DNA from: an uncultured Sphingomonadales bacterium
GTDB lineage: Bacteria; Pseudomonadota; Alphaproteobacteria; Sphingomonadales; Sphingomonadaceae
Direction: 5' to 3'
Assembly (NCBI GenBank): GCA_937129355.1
Contig: CAKZNA010000151.1
Span: 1 to 39,811 of the forward strand
DNA: 39,811 bases
The stretch's first letter is position 1. Each line of letters opens with the position of its first letter. Below the pieces are notes generated by a model. It saw only the letters and a list, made by a program, of their open reading frames with translations, was not told the DNA's origin and did not search any database. Shown here piece by piece: positions 1 to 8,481 of the stretch. The position numbers and the translations under genes were made by a program.

Positions 1-1
1 C

Positions 2-745
2 TTCGCCTCACAAATTCTCACGCTCTATCCCGAAATGTTCCCCGGCCCGCTTGGTATCTCGCTGGCGGGTAAGGCGCTGGGTGATGGCAAATGGTCCTGT
101 GACCCTATCAACATGCGTGACTTCGCGACCGACAAGCATCGCAGTGTCGATGATACGCCTGCGGGAGGCGGGGCAGGGATGGTGCTGCGCGCTGATATTC
201 TGGGGAAGGCTGTCGATCGCGCCATTGAGCAACAACCGAAAGCCCCCATCCTCGCGATGACACCGCGCGGAAACCCGATCACGCAATCGCGTATTCGTGA
301 CCTATCATCCGGCCCGGGCGTCACCATCCTGTGCGGTCGTTTTGAAGGCTTTGACGAACGTATTTTCGACGCACGCCCGCAAATCGAACAGGTATCGATG
401 GGTGACATCATCCTATCCGGCGGAGAAATCGGCGCATTGATGCTTTTAGACGCTTGCATTCGCTTGCTTCCTGACGTAATGGGCGCGGCTTCGAGTGGTG
501 TTGAAGAAAGCTTTGAACAAGGCTTGCTTGAATATCCGCACTATACCCGGCCCGCAATGTGGGAAGGGCGCGAGATCCCTGAAGTGCTGCGGTCGGGGGA
601 TCACGCGAAGATCAAGGCCTGGCGGAAAAGCCAAGCGGAAGATCATACACGGTTACGCAGGCCAGACCTTTGGGATCGGTACAACGCCGATCGGGACTGT
701 CCTGCCTCTGGCGCGCGGCGAGAAGAAAAAGGCAAAGAGGAATGA
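2..745 (+). CDS. trmD: tRNA (guanine-N1-)-methyltransferase TrmD, 5' partial (start lies outside the window)
   Basis: Frame is open from base 2 ([18 protein letters not shown]...) with TrmD motifs [42 protein letters not shown]; followed by rplS as in most bacteria. Confidence 0.95.
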   Translation, partial: FASQILTLYPEMFPGPLGISLAGKALGDGKWSCDPINMRDFATDKHRSVDDTPAGGGAGMVLRADILGKAVDRAIEQQPKAPILAMTPRGNPITQSRIRDLSSGPGVTILCGRFEGFDERIFDARPQIEQVSMGDIILSGGEIGALMLLDACIRLLPDVMGAASSGVEESFEQGLLEYPHYTRPAMWEGREIPEVLRSGDHAKIKAWRKSQAEDHTRLRRPDLWDRYNADRDCPASGARREEKGKEE

Positions 746-1125
746 ACCTCATCCAAACACTTGAACAGGAAGCTATGGCTGACCTGTCAAAAGAAAAAAA
801 CATCCCGGAATTTCGTGCCGGAGACACATTACGGGTTGGCGTTAAAGTCGTCGAAGGCGACCGCAGCCGTGTCCAGAATTTTGAAGGCGTTTGCCTCGCG
901 AAAGTAAATCGCGGCATGGGCAGCAACTTCACCGTTCGCAAAATGTCTTTCGGTGAAGGCGTGGAACGTGTGTTTCCGCTCTATTCACCAAATGTAGCAT
1001 CGATAGAAGTCGTGCGCCGCGGCGTTGTTCGCCGTGCGAAACTATACTATCTGCGCGGACGCACAGGTAAGAAAGCTCGTATTGCGGAACGCAAGGTTAC
1101 AGCCAAGGAGAGCGCTGCGAAATAA
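742..1125 (+). CDS. rplS: 50S ribosomal protein L19
   Basis: [54 protein letters not shown]...; ATG at 742 overlaps the trmD stop (ATGA). Confidence 0.96.
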   Translation: MNLIQTLEQEAMADLSKEKNIPEFRAGDTLRVGVKVVEGDRSRVQNFEGVCLAKVNRGMGSNFTVRKMSFGEGVERVFPLYSPNVASIEVVRRGVVRRAKLYYLRGRTGKKARIAERKVTAKESAAK

Positions 1126-1153
1126 GCCAATTGGCCAATTTCAGTTTCTTAAA

Positions 1154-1194
1154 GCAGCCGGCTCTCCAACAAACGGGATTGCCGGCTGTTTTTA
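1154..1194 (+). terminator. Rho-independent terminator downstream of rplS
   Basis: CAGCCGGC (1155-1162) pairs with GCCGGCTG (1181-1188), followed by a T tract. Confidence 0.8.
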
Positions 1195-1223
1195 TATTAT
1201 CTTGTGAATAAGGGATATATTTG

Positions 1224-2249
1224 ATGGGTTATAAGATCGTAGTGGCAGGCGCGACGGGCAATGTGGGCCGCGAGATGCTCGCCATCTTGGCAGAACGCGA
1301 ATTTCCTGCAGACGAGATTGCTGTATTGGCGTCATCGCGCTCGCATGGCACCGAAGTCGAGTTTGGCGAAACCGGCAAGATGTTGAAAATCCAGAATATC
1401 GAGCATTTTGACTGGAGTGGCTGGGACATGGCTCTCTTTGCCATTGGTTCCGAAGCCACAAAGACTTTCGCGCCTAAAGCGGCTGCAGCAGGCTGTACCG
1501 TGATCGACAATAGCTCGCTCTACCGAATGGACCCGGATGTTCCGCTGATCGTGCCGGAAGTGAACCCAGAAGCGATTGATGGATATAAGGTGCGGAACAT
1601 CATCGCGAACCCCAATTGTTCGACAGCGCAAATGGTCGTGGCGTTGAAGCCATTGCATGACACCGCAAAAATCAAGCGTGTCGTGGTCGCGACATATCAA
1701 TCGGTTTCCGGCGCAGGCAAAGAAGGTATGGACGAGCTGTTCGAGCAGAGCCGCAATATCTTTGTCGGCGATACCGCTGAACCCAAGAAATTCACCAAGC
1801 AAATCGCTTTCAATGTGATCCCACATATCGACAGCTTCCTCGACGATGGCTCGACCAAAGAAGAATGGAAAATGGTCGCGGAGACCAAGAAGATTCTGGA
1901 TAGCAAGATCAAGGTGACCGCAACCTGTGTTCGCGTGCCGGTGTTCGTTGGCCATTCCGAAGCCATCAATATCGAATTTGAAAAAGAACTTTCGGCAAAG
2001 AAAGCCCAATCAATCTTGCGTGAAGCCCCGGGCATTATGCTTGTCGATAAGCATGAAGATGGCGGATATACCACGCCGGTTGAATGCGTTGGTGATTATG
2101 CCACCTTCATCAGCCGCGTGCGCGAAGATTCAACAGTAGATAGCGGCCTCAATATCTGGTGCGTTTCGGACAATCTCCGCAAAGGCGCGGCGCTTAACGC
2201 GGTGCAGATTGCTGAGCTGTTGGGGCGCAAGCATTTGAAAAAGGGTTAG
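1224..2249 (+). CDS. asd: Aspartate-semialdehyde dehydrogenase
   Basis: MGYKIVVAGATGNVGREML..., catalytic Cys motif NPNCSTAQMVVALKPLHD, VSGAGKEGMDEL. Confidence 0.96.
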   Translation: MGYKIVVAGATGNVGREMLAILAEREFPADEIAVLASSRSHGTEVEFGETGKMLKIQNIEHFDWSGWDMALFAIGSEATKTFAPKAAAAGCTVIDNSSLYRMDPDVPLIVPEVNPEAIDGYKVRNIIANPNCSTAQMVVALKPLHDTAKIKRVVVATYQSVSGAGKEGMDELFEQSRNIFVGDTAEPKKFTKQIAFNVIPHIDSFLDDGSTKEEWKMVAETKKILDSKIKVTATCVRVPVFVGHSEAINIEFEKELSAKKAQSILREAPGIMLVDKHEDGGYTTPVECVGDYATFISRVREDSTVDSGLNIWCVSDNLRKGAALNAVQIAELLGRKHLKKG

Positions 2250-2286
2250 CTTGACCTGAGCAGGCGCGTCCGCATATCGTGGATTG

Positions 2287-3042
2287 ATGACAAATTGCTC
2301 GCTTGAACTTTATCAACCTATCAATATTCTCAAGCCAATCGACGACAACATATGGATGGTCGATGGTCCGATCATCCATATGGACTTTGTTTTGGGTGCG
2401 AAGGTTCCATTCTCAACCCGGATGATGGTTGTGAAAATGCCCGATGGCGGGCTGTGGTTACATTCGCCGATCGCTCCTGATGAGGAGCTATTCGCTCAAA
2501 TCGATGCTCTGGGTGAACCAACGTCGATAATTGCGCCGAACAGCATTCATTATTGGTATGTGCCCGATTGGGTGGAACGCTACCCAAACGCGAAAGTATA
2601 TGCCGTTCCCGGGTTAGGAGATACCGCAAAACGGCCGCTTCCTATCGATGAAACATTGTCGGATGGCGATACTGATGATTGGTACGGAATATTCGATCTA
2701 CTGGTTTTCCCTGGCAGTGTTGTCACTGAAGCCGTGTTCCACCATCGACCATCTAAAACCGTCATCTTATGCGATCTGATAGAGAATTTTGAACCACGCA
2801 GGGTGCAAAGTTGGTGGTTGAGGCAAATGTTGAAACTGGCTGGTGCGGCTGATCCAGATGGTAAAGCACCAATCGATCTTCGCATGACATTCTGGAAATA
2901 CCGGAAGATATTTGCCGAAAAGGCCAAACAGATGATTGCATGGAACGCGGATATCGTGATTATGGCCCATGGTCGGCCATATCTCGAAAATGGCACGAAG
3001 GAATTGCGGCGCGCGTTCCGTTGGGTGAAAGGAATAGAGTAA
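2287..3042 (+). CDS. DUF4336-like protein (metallo-beta-lactamase-fold-like)
   Basis: Complete ORF of about 251 aa; IWMVDGPIIHMDFVLGAKVPFSTRMMVVKMPDGGLWLHSPI...NSIHYWYVPDW...YAVPGL resembles DUF4336 proteins; family assignment from memory. Confidence 0.7.
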   Translation: MTNCSLELYQPINILKPIDDNIWMVDGPIIHMDFVLGAKVPFSTRMMVVKMPDGGLWLHSPIAPDEELFAQIDALGEPTSIIAPNSIHYWYVPDWVERYPNAKVYAVPGLGDTAKRPLPIDETLSDGDTDDWYGIFDLLVFPGSVVTEAVFHHRPSKTVILCDLIENFEPRRVQSWWLRQMLKLAGAADPDGKAPIDLRMTFWKYRKIFAEKAKQMIAWNADIVIMAHGRPYLENGTKELRRAFRWVKGIE

Positions 3043-3689
3043 TGACGCTTTCGGCAGATATCTTCTGGTCCTTTCGTTCTCCATACAGCTATCTCGCCAC
3101 ACAGCGATACGTGGCGTTGGCGAAGGAATATGATCTCGATCTAAGCCTGCGTCCCGTTTATCCGCTCGCCATCCGCGAACCTGATTTCTTTGAAAAGAAC
3201 CATCCCAACTGGCTGCGCTATACAATGACGGATATATTCCGCGTGGCGCAGTTCTTGGAAATTCCAATGGCGCCGCCAAATCCGGATCCGATTGTTCAGG
3301 ATATGGCAACACGCAAGATTGCCGATGAGCAGCCCTATATTTACAGGCTTACACGGCTAGGGCAAGCAGCCGCACGGCGCGGCAAAAGCCTGGCCTTTTG
3401 CGACGAGGTTTCGCGATTGATCTGGGGCGGCACCGCGGGTTGGCATGAAGGCGATCATTTGGCGCAGGCTGCAAAACGGGCTGGGCTTGATCTGGATGAA
3501 CTTGACCAAGAGGCGGGGAGTGACGCAGATTCGCTCGATACGGAAATATCTGAAAACCAGTCGGCATTGGAAGGCGCTGGTCATTGGGGCGTGCCGACAC
3601 TTGTTTTTGACGGCGAACCTTTCTTTGGTCAGGACCGCATAGAATTGGCGGTTTGGCGGATGCTGCAAAGCGGATTGGTAAAGCGATGA
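3042..3689 (+). CDS. 2-hydroxychromene-2-carboxylate isomerase / DsbA-like thioredoxin-fold protein
   Basis: DIFWSFRSPYSYLATQRY N-terminus and GHWGVPTLVFDGEPFFGQDRIELA C-terminus typical of the HCCA isomerase family; ATG overlaps the upstream stop (TAATG). Confidence 0.82.
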   Translation: MTLSADIFWSFRSPYSYLATQRYVALAKEYDLDLSLRPVYPLAIREPDFFEKNHPNWLRYTMTDIFRVAQFLEIPMAPPNPDPIVQDMATRKIADEQPYIYRLTRLGQAAARRGKSLAFCDEVSRLIWGGTAGWHEGDHLAQAAKRAGLDLDELDQEAGSDADSLDTEISENQSALEGAGHWGVPTLVFDGEPFFGQDRIELAVWRMLQSGLVKR

Positions 3690-4156
3690 CGGATAGCCTC
3701 GCCGGCGGCTGCCTTTGCGGTGTGGTGAGATATGTCGTAAAAACCGATACGATGCCGCCGTGTTATGCCTGCCACTGTACCGATTGCCAAACCCAAACTG
3801 GAAGCGCTTTCGGATTGCAGGTGCCTTTGATGTCAGACTCTTTGGAGATATCGGGATGTCTGCGGGAAGGGAAAAGGGAGATGCCCAGCGGATCTATCGG
3901 CCGTATATACTGCTGCACGGTCTGTGCCGTTCGTATCTACGCCGAAAATGGTGCTAGGCCGGGCATGAAGATACTCCGCGCTGGCACTTTGGATGATAGC
4001 GCAAGCATTGAACCCAGGTTCCATCTGTGGACCAGCAGCAAACAGCCTTGGGTAGAAATACCTAAAGATGTTGAAGCGCTCGCCAAGCAGCCGGAAACGC
4101 AGCAGGATTGGATGCAGCTATTCGCTGGCACCTATCGGGCCGAAGCTGGCGGTTGA
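3686..4156 (+). CDS. GFA (glutathione-dependent formaldehyde-activating enzyme)-like zinc protein
   Basis: GCLCGVVRY...CYACHCTDCQTQTGSAF...YCCTVCAVRIY cysteine pattern; ATGA overlap with the preceding gene. Confidence 0.8.
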   Translation: MTDSLAGGCLCGVVRYVVKTDTMPPCYACHCTDCQTQTGSAFGLQVPLMSDSLEISGCLREGKREMPSGSIGRIYCCTVCAVRIYAENGARPGMKILRAGTLDDSASIEPRFHLWTSSKQPWVEIPKDVEALAKQPETQQDWMQLFAGTYRAEAGG

Positions 4157-4213
4157 CCCCTAGAGCTAATCTGATAGCCATTAGCAGACCGACAGATTCA
4201 AGAGGAGACGCAC

Positions 4214-4387
4214 ATGGCGCATTATTTCGAGATCAAGAAAAACAAGAAAGGCGAACATGTCGCCTATTTCAAATATAACAGTGAAACGATTTTCTGGACA
4301 GAAGGCTATAGCTCGAAAGCCGGCGCAACAAATGCGATTGAATCAATCAAGAAGAACGGCCCAGGTGCCGAGACACGCGACGCCTGA
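4214..4387 (+). CDS. YegP/DUF1508 family small protein (57 aa)
   Basis: Not in the supplied ORF track (below its length cutoff). MAHYFEIKKNKKGEHVAYFKYNSETIFWTEGYSSKAGATNAIESIKKNGPGAETRDA, preceded by an AGAGGAG Shine-Dalgarno sequence. Confidence 0.85.
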   Translation: MAHYFEIKKNKKGEHVAYFKYNSETIFWTEGYSSKAGATNAIESIKKNGPGAETRDA

Positions 4388-4416
4388 AAGCAGGTCGGCG
4401 CTGGATTGTACCTGAT

Positions 4417-5169
4417 ATGGAAAGACGCAGCAGCAAATTCACATCATTCGATGGCGTAGAACTTGCTATACATGAGATGGGGCAGGGGCGTCCGCTTCTC
4501 CTTCTTCATGGGTTGTTCAGCGACGCGCATATGAACTGGATTAAATTTGGCCATGCGGAAAAGTTGGCCGATGCAGGGTTTCACGTCGTGATGCCGGATT
4601 TACGTGCGCATGGCCAAAGCGATGCGCCGCATGATCCGAAAGCCTATCCTAAAGACGTGTTGGTTAAGGATATTAGCGCGATAATCGATAGCTTTGGTTG
4701 GGATGAATTTGACCTTGGCGGTTTTTCCCTTGGCGCGCGAACGACGGCAAAACTGCTCGCGACAGGGACATGCCCGCGCAAGGCAATATTGGCCGGGATG
4801 GGGTTGGAAGGCCTTTCGGGCTGGCTTCAACGCCGCAATTTCTTCTTCACCGCTATCGACAAACGCAATAGCGCAAAGCGAGGAGACCGGCACTGGATGG
4901 CAATCCAGTTCATGAAAAGTCAAAAAATCGATCCGATCGCTGCCCGTTTTCTACTTGGCACATTTACGGATATGGAAACCGCAGATTTGGCAGAAATCGA
5001 TGTGCCAACGCTTGTCTTGTGCGGATCAAATGACCGGGACAATGGTTCGCCTGAAAAACTTGCCGCTGCTCTTCCAGATGGCCAGCATGTAGCGATCCCC
5101 GGGACCCATATGAACAGCGTAACACGGCCTGAACTGGCTGTTGCTATCAAGATGTTTCTGGAGGGCTAG
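4417..5169 (+). CDS. Alpha/beta hydrolase
   Basis: GRPLLLLHGLFSDAHMNW oxyanion region, nucleophile elbow GGFSLGARTT, PTLVLCGSNDRDN, and catalytic His in GTHMNSV. Confidence 0.88.
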   Translation: MERRSSKFTSFDGVELAIHEMGQGRPLLLLHGLFSDAHMNWIKFGHAEKLADAGFHVVMPDLRAHGQSDAPHDPKAYPKDVLVKDISAIIDSFGWDEFDLGGFSLGARTTAKLLATGTCPRKAILAGMGLEGLSGWLQRRNFFFTAIDKRNSAKRGDRHWMAIQFMKSQKIDPIAARFLLGTFTDMETADLAEIDVPTLVLCGSNDRDNGSPEKLAAALPDGQHVAIPGTHMNSVTRPELAVAIKMFLEG

Positions 5170-5171
5170 TT

Positions 5172-5702
5172 GTGGCTGCATTAGTGACACAAAGCAATTT
5201 TTGGCGGTTCTGGCTGGGAGGAATACTAATCTTCGCGGTTATGGTAGCCATCAACCCATCTTTGTCGGTTAGCGGTGTTGAGGGCGGCATTCCCGATATC
5301 CAGGCGGCGGGGAGCGCTGACCGTGTTGACGAGATTTTTGCCGCTTGGCGAAATGCGGGCGTTTTTGACTTTGCCAAACTTAGCATATCGCTCGATTTAA
5401 TATTCATCGGCATTTACAGTTTCGGGGCATTCTGCGGCGCTATGTTATTCCGGCGTATGTCATTATCCGCGATGCGCCGGTTGGGCAGTGTGGTTGCAGC
5501 GGCGACCGTCATTTTCTTTATTCTGGATTATGTTGAAACCGCCTGTCAGTTTATCCAGATAATGGATGGCGCGGGATCAGACGGCCTCGCGGAAACATCG
5601 GCGTTGGTAAAGCCCGTTAAAAATATCAGCTTTATCATCACCTTTGTTGGAATACTTGCCGGATTGATGCTTCAGGGCAGGTTAAACCGGGTCACCAAAT
5701 AA
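5172..5702 (+). CDS. Hypothetical multi-pass membrane protein
   Basis: Complete GTG-started ORF with several hydrophobic segments (FWLGGILIFAVMVAI, LIFIGIYSFGAFCGAML, VVAAATVIFFILDYV, ISFIITFVGILAGLML); no family recognised. Confidence 0.65.
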   Translation: MAALVTQSNFWRFWLGGILIFAVMVAINPSLSVSGVEGGIPDIQAAGSADRVDEIFAAWRNAGVFDFAKLSISLDLIFIGIYSFGAFCGAMLFRRMSLSAMRRLGSVVAAATVIFFILDYVETACQFIQIMDGAGSDGLAETSALVKPVKNISFIITFVGILAGLMLQGRLNRVTK

Positions 5703-5798
5703 CGCGTGCATTCGACGAGCGTCGCTTGACGCTGACGCAGCAAAGTTTCAAACAGGCGCAATAAATTTGTGCTTTAAAAATCACTGGGGACGCTATCC

Positions 5799-7679
5799 AT
5801 GAAAAATCTCGTTTCAATCGCCGCGCTGGCCGTCGCCAGCATTTCCACGCCTGTGTTCGCAGATAATCATACGGCCGATGCCCAAGAGGAACAGGCCGCG
5901 CCGACAGTTGCCGATGCCGAAGCATTTATCAAACGAGCTGAAGCAGAATTGTTGGCTCTATCCAACGAAGCAGGCCCGGCCTTTTGGCTCCAATCAACCT
6001 ATATTAATCAGGATAGCGCAAGCATTGCAGCGGCTTATGGGGCCAAGGGCACCAAGCTTGCCGTTGATCTCGCACTGGAAGCAGCCAAATTTCAGAATGT
6101 GAAGGGGCTTTCATCTGAAACCGCCCGGAAACTCAATACATTAAAGACAGCTATCGTTCTTCCTGCCCCAACGACGGAAGGCACTGCCGCAGAATTGGCG
6201 AAAATATCAACCGGGCTCGAAGGCCTTTACGGCAAGGGGAAAGGGACGTTGAAGGGGAAAGAGATTAACGGCTCTGACATTGAAGCCGAGATGGGCAAAA
6301 ATCGAAATCCAGCGGAACTTTCTGAAATGTGGGCAAGCTGGCACAGCAATGTCGGCGCCCCGATGAAAGAAGATTACAGCAAACTTGTGTCCATCGCGAA
6401 TGCCGGCGCGAAGGAGCTCGGGTATAAAGATACCGGGGCGCTTTGGCGGTCTAACTATGACATGTCGGCTGATGAATTTGCCCAGACAATGGACAAGCTT
6501 TGGTTGGAAGTGAAACCGCTTTATGACGAACTGCATACCTATGCGCGCACCAAGCGGAACGAAAGAGATGGCGATGATGTTCAGGCCAAAACCGGCGCAA
6601 TTCGCGCTGACTTGCTCGGCAATATGTGGGCGCAGGAATGGGGCGGTATCTATGACATCGTTGCGCCGGAAGGCAGCGGTGACCTTGGTTATGACGTCGG
6701 TGACCTCCTAAAAGCAAAGGGCTATGTCCAGACGACTGACGCCACACCCGATGCAGATCGAGGCAAGAGCGAAAAAGAAATGGTGAAAGTCGGCGAGGGC
6801 TTTTTCTCATCACTTGGTTTTGAACCATTGCCCGAAACTTTCTGGCAGCGATCACAATTCATCAAGCCGCGCGACCGTGAAGTCGTGTGCCATGCGTCGG
6901 CATGGGACCTTGATAATGTGGATGATCTGCGCATTAAAATGTGCATCAAGGTGAATACCGATGATTTCACAACCATTCATCACGAGCTTGGCCATAATTA
7001 TTACCAGCGCGCCTATAACAAGCAAAGCTATCTGCATTTGAATGGTGCAAATGATGGCTTCCACGAAGCGATCGGCGATATGCTCGCGCTTTCCATCACA
7101 CCGGAATATTTGGTGCAAATCGGCCTTCTTGACCGCAGTAAAATCCCCGGCGCAGACAAAGACACCGGATTGCTGCTGCGTCAGGCGATGGACAAAGTTG
7201 CGTTTCTACCATTTGGACTGCTTGTTGATAAATGGCGCTGGGGCGTCTTCGACGGCTCAATCACACCCGATACCTACAATACCGCATGGCATGGGTTGAA
7301 GAAGCAATATCAAGGGATCACACCGCCCGTCGAACGACCTGCCGATGCTTTTGATCCGGGCGCGAAATATCATATACCGGGCAACACGCCTTACGCCCGC
7401 TATTTTCTCGCACGCATTTTGCAGTTCCAATTTTACAAGGCCGCCTGTGATACAGCAGGCTGGAAAGGCCCGCTTCACCGTTGTTCTTTCTACGGCAACA
7501 AGGAGGTTGGCAAGAATTTGAACGCGATGCTCGAAATGGGCGCATCAAAACCTTGGCCAGATGCGCTGGAAGCTTTCACTGGCAGCCGCGAAATGTCCGG
7601 CAAGGCAATGATCGACTATTTCAAGCCGCTTATGATCTGGCTCAAAAAACAGAATAAGGGGCAGAAAAACGGTTGGTAG
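5799..7679 (+). CDS. Secreted M2 family peptidyl-dipeptidase A (angiotensin-converting-enzyme-like metallopeptidase)
   Basis: Signal peptide MKNLVSIAALAVASISTPVFA; gluzincin zinc motif HELGH followed by 23 residues and Glu (HELGH-NYYQRAYNKQSYLHLNGANDGFH-E). Confidence 0.93.
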   Translation: MKNLVSIAALAVASISTPVFADNHTADAQEEQAAPTVADAEAFIKRAEAELLALSNEAGPAFWLQSTYINQDSASIAAAYGAKGTKLAVDLALEAAKFQNVKGLSSETARKLNTLKTAIVLPAPTTEGTAAELAKISTGLEGLYGKGKGTLKGKEINGSDIEAEMGKNRNPAELSEMWASWHSNVGAPMKEDYSKLVSIANAGAKELGYKDTGALWRSNYDMSADEFAQTMDKLWLEVKPLYDELHTYARTKRNERDGDDVQAKTGAIRADLLGNMWAQEWGGIYDIVAPEGSGDLGYDVGDLLKAKGYVQTTDATPDADRGKSEKEMVKVGEGFFSSLGFEPLPETFWQRSQFIKPRDREVVCHASAWDLDNVDDLRIKMCIKVNTDDFTTIHHELGHNYYQRAYNKQSYLHLNGANDGFHEAIGDMLALSITPEYLVQIGLLDRSKIPGADKDTGLLLRQAMDKVAFLPFGLLVDKWRWGVFDGSITPDTYNTAWHGLKKQYQGITPPVERPADAFDPGAKYHIPGNTPYARYFLARILQFQFYKAACDTAGWKGPLHRCSFYGNKEVGKNLNAMLEMGASKPWPDALEAFTGSREMSGKAMIDYFKPLMIWLKKQNKGQKNGW

Positions 7680-7692
7680 CCTTTTTCGCGCC

Positions 7693-8481
7693 TTAGGCGT
7701 TTCTTGCCACCAGCCCGCCGTCAACCGGAATAACCGCGCCGGTTAGAAAACTGGCCGCGGGCAGCACGCAATTGAGTGTTATCTGTGCAACCTCTTCTGG
7801 TTCGCCATAGCGTCTTAAGGCGGTGCGACGATTTGCGTAAATACCTTTATGCTCGTCGCTAATCGTTTCGGTCATTCCGGTATTTATGGGGCCAGGGCAA
7901 ATGCAATTTACAGTGATGCCTTCTTTACCAAGATCCATTGCCAATCCGCGTGTTAACCCGATAACTCCCGTTTTTGCTGCAACATAGGGCGTATCGCCCG
8001 GCGTTGCGCCCAATCCTTCGGTAGAGGCGATATTTACTATCCGCGGTGCATTGCTTTTACGGAGCCATGGCAAAGCGGCGCGCACCATTCGCTGATGCGC
8101 GGTTAACATAACCGAAATCCCTCGATCCCAAATCTCGTCATACTCATTGCCTGCATCCAGCGAGCAAAAGCACGAAACACCTGCATTGTTTATCAAAATG
8201 TCGACAGCGCCAAAATGTTCGGCAATATTCTCGACCTCATTTTTGATCGCAGCGTGATCTGAAACATCCAAAGCAAATGCTTGCGCTACACCCAAGCCGG
8301 CGGATTCGATTTCATCTACGACTGATTGGCAGGCCGCCAAATCCAGGTCGGTTACAGCCACCTTCGCGCCTTCACCCGCAAAGAGGTGCGCCGTTGCTCG
8401 TCCCATTCCACTGGCTGCTCCAGTGATTACTGCAACTTTGCCTTTGATCGAACGATCCAAAGATTGATAGGGTTTTGGCAT
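7693..8481 (-). CDS. SDR family oxidoreductase
   Basis: VITGAASGMGRATAHLF Rossmann motif, LINNAGV, YVAAKTGVIGLTRGLA (YxxxK), SFLTGAVIPVDGG. Confidence 0.93.
   Translation of the reverse strand: MPKPYQSLDRSIKGKVAVITGAASGMGRATAHLFAGEGAKVAVTDLDLAACQSVVDEIESAGLGVAQAFALDVSDHAAIKNEVENIAEHFGAVDILINNAGVSCFCSLDAGNEYDEIWDRGISVMLTAHQRMVRAALPWLRKSNAPRIVNIASTEGLGATPGDTPYVAAKTGVIGLTRGLAMDLGKEGITVNCICPGPINTGMTETISDEHKGIYANRRTALRRYGEPEEVAQITLNCVLPAASFLTGAVIPVDGGLVARNA

Noticed and set aside
1332-2009. 225-aa minus-strand ORF opposite asd
   Set aside because: Shadow ORF of a conserved gene; His/Arg-rich translation with no domain similarity.
5703-5760. Hairpin (CGACGAGCGTCG / GCGTCGCTTGACGC) as terminator between the membrane protein and M2 peptidase genes
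   Set aside because: Short stems without a downstream T tract; not convincing as an intrinsic terminator.
7686-7702. Bidirectional terminator hairpin (GCGCCTTAGGCG) between the M2 peptidase and SDR genes
   Set aside because: Only a 4-bp stem with a weak T run and it overlaps the SDR stop codon; too weak to call.
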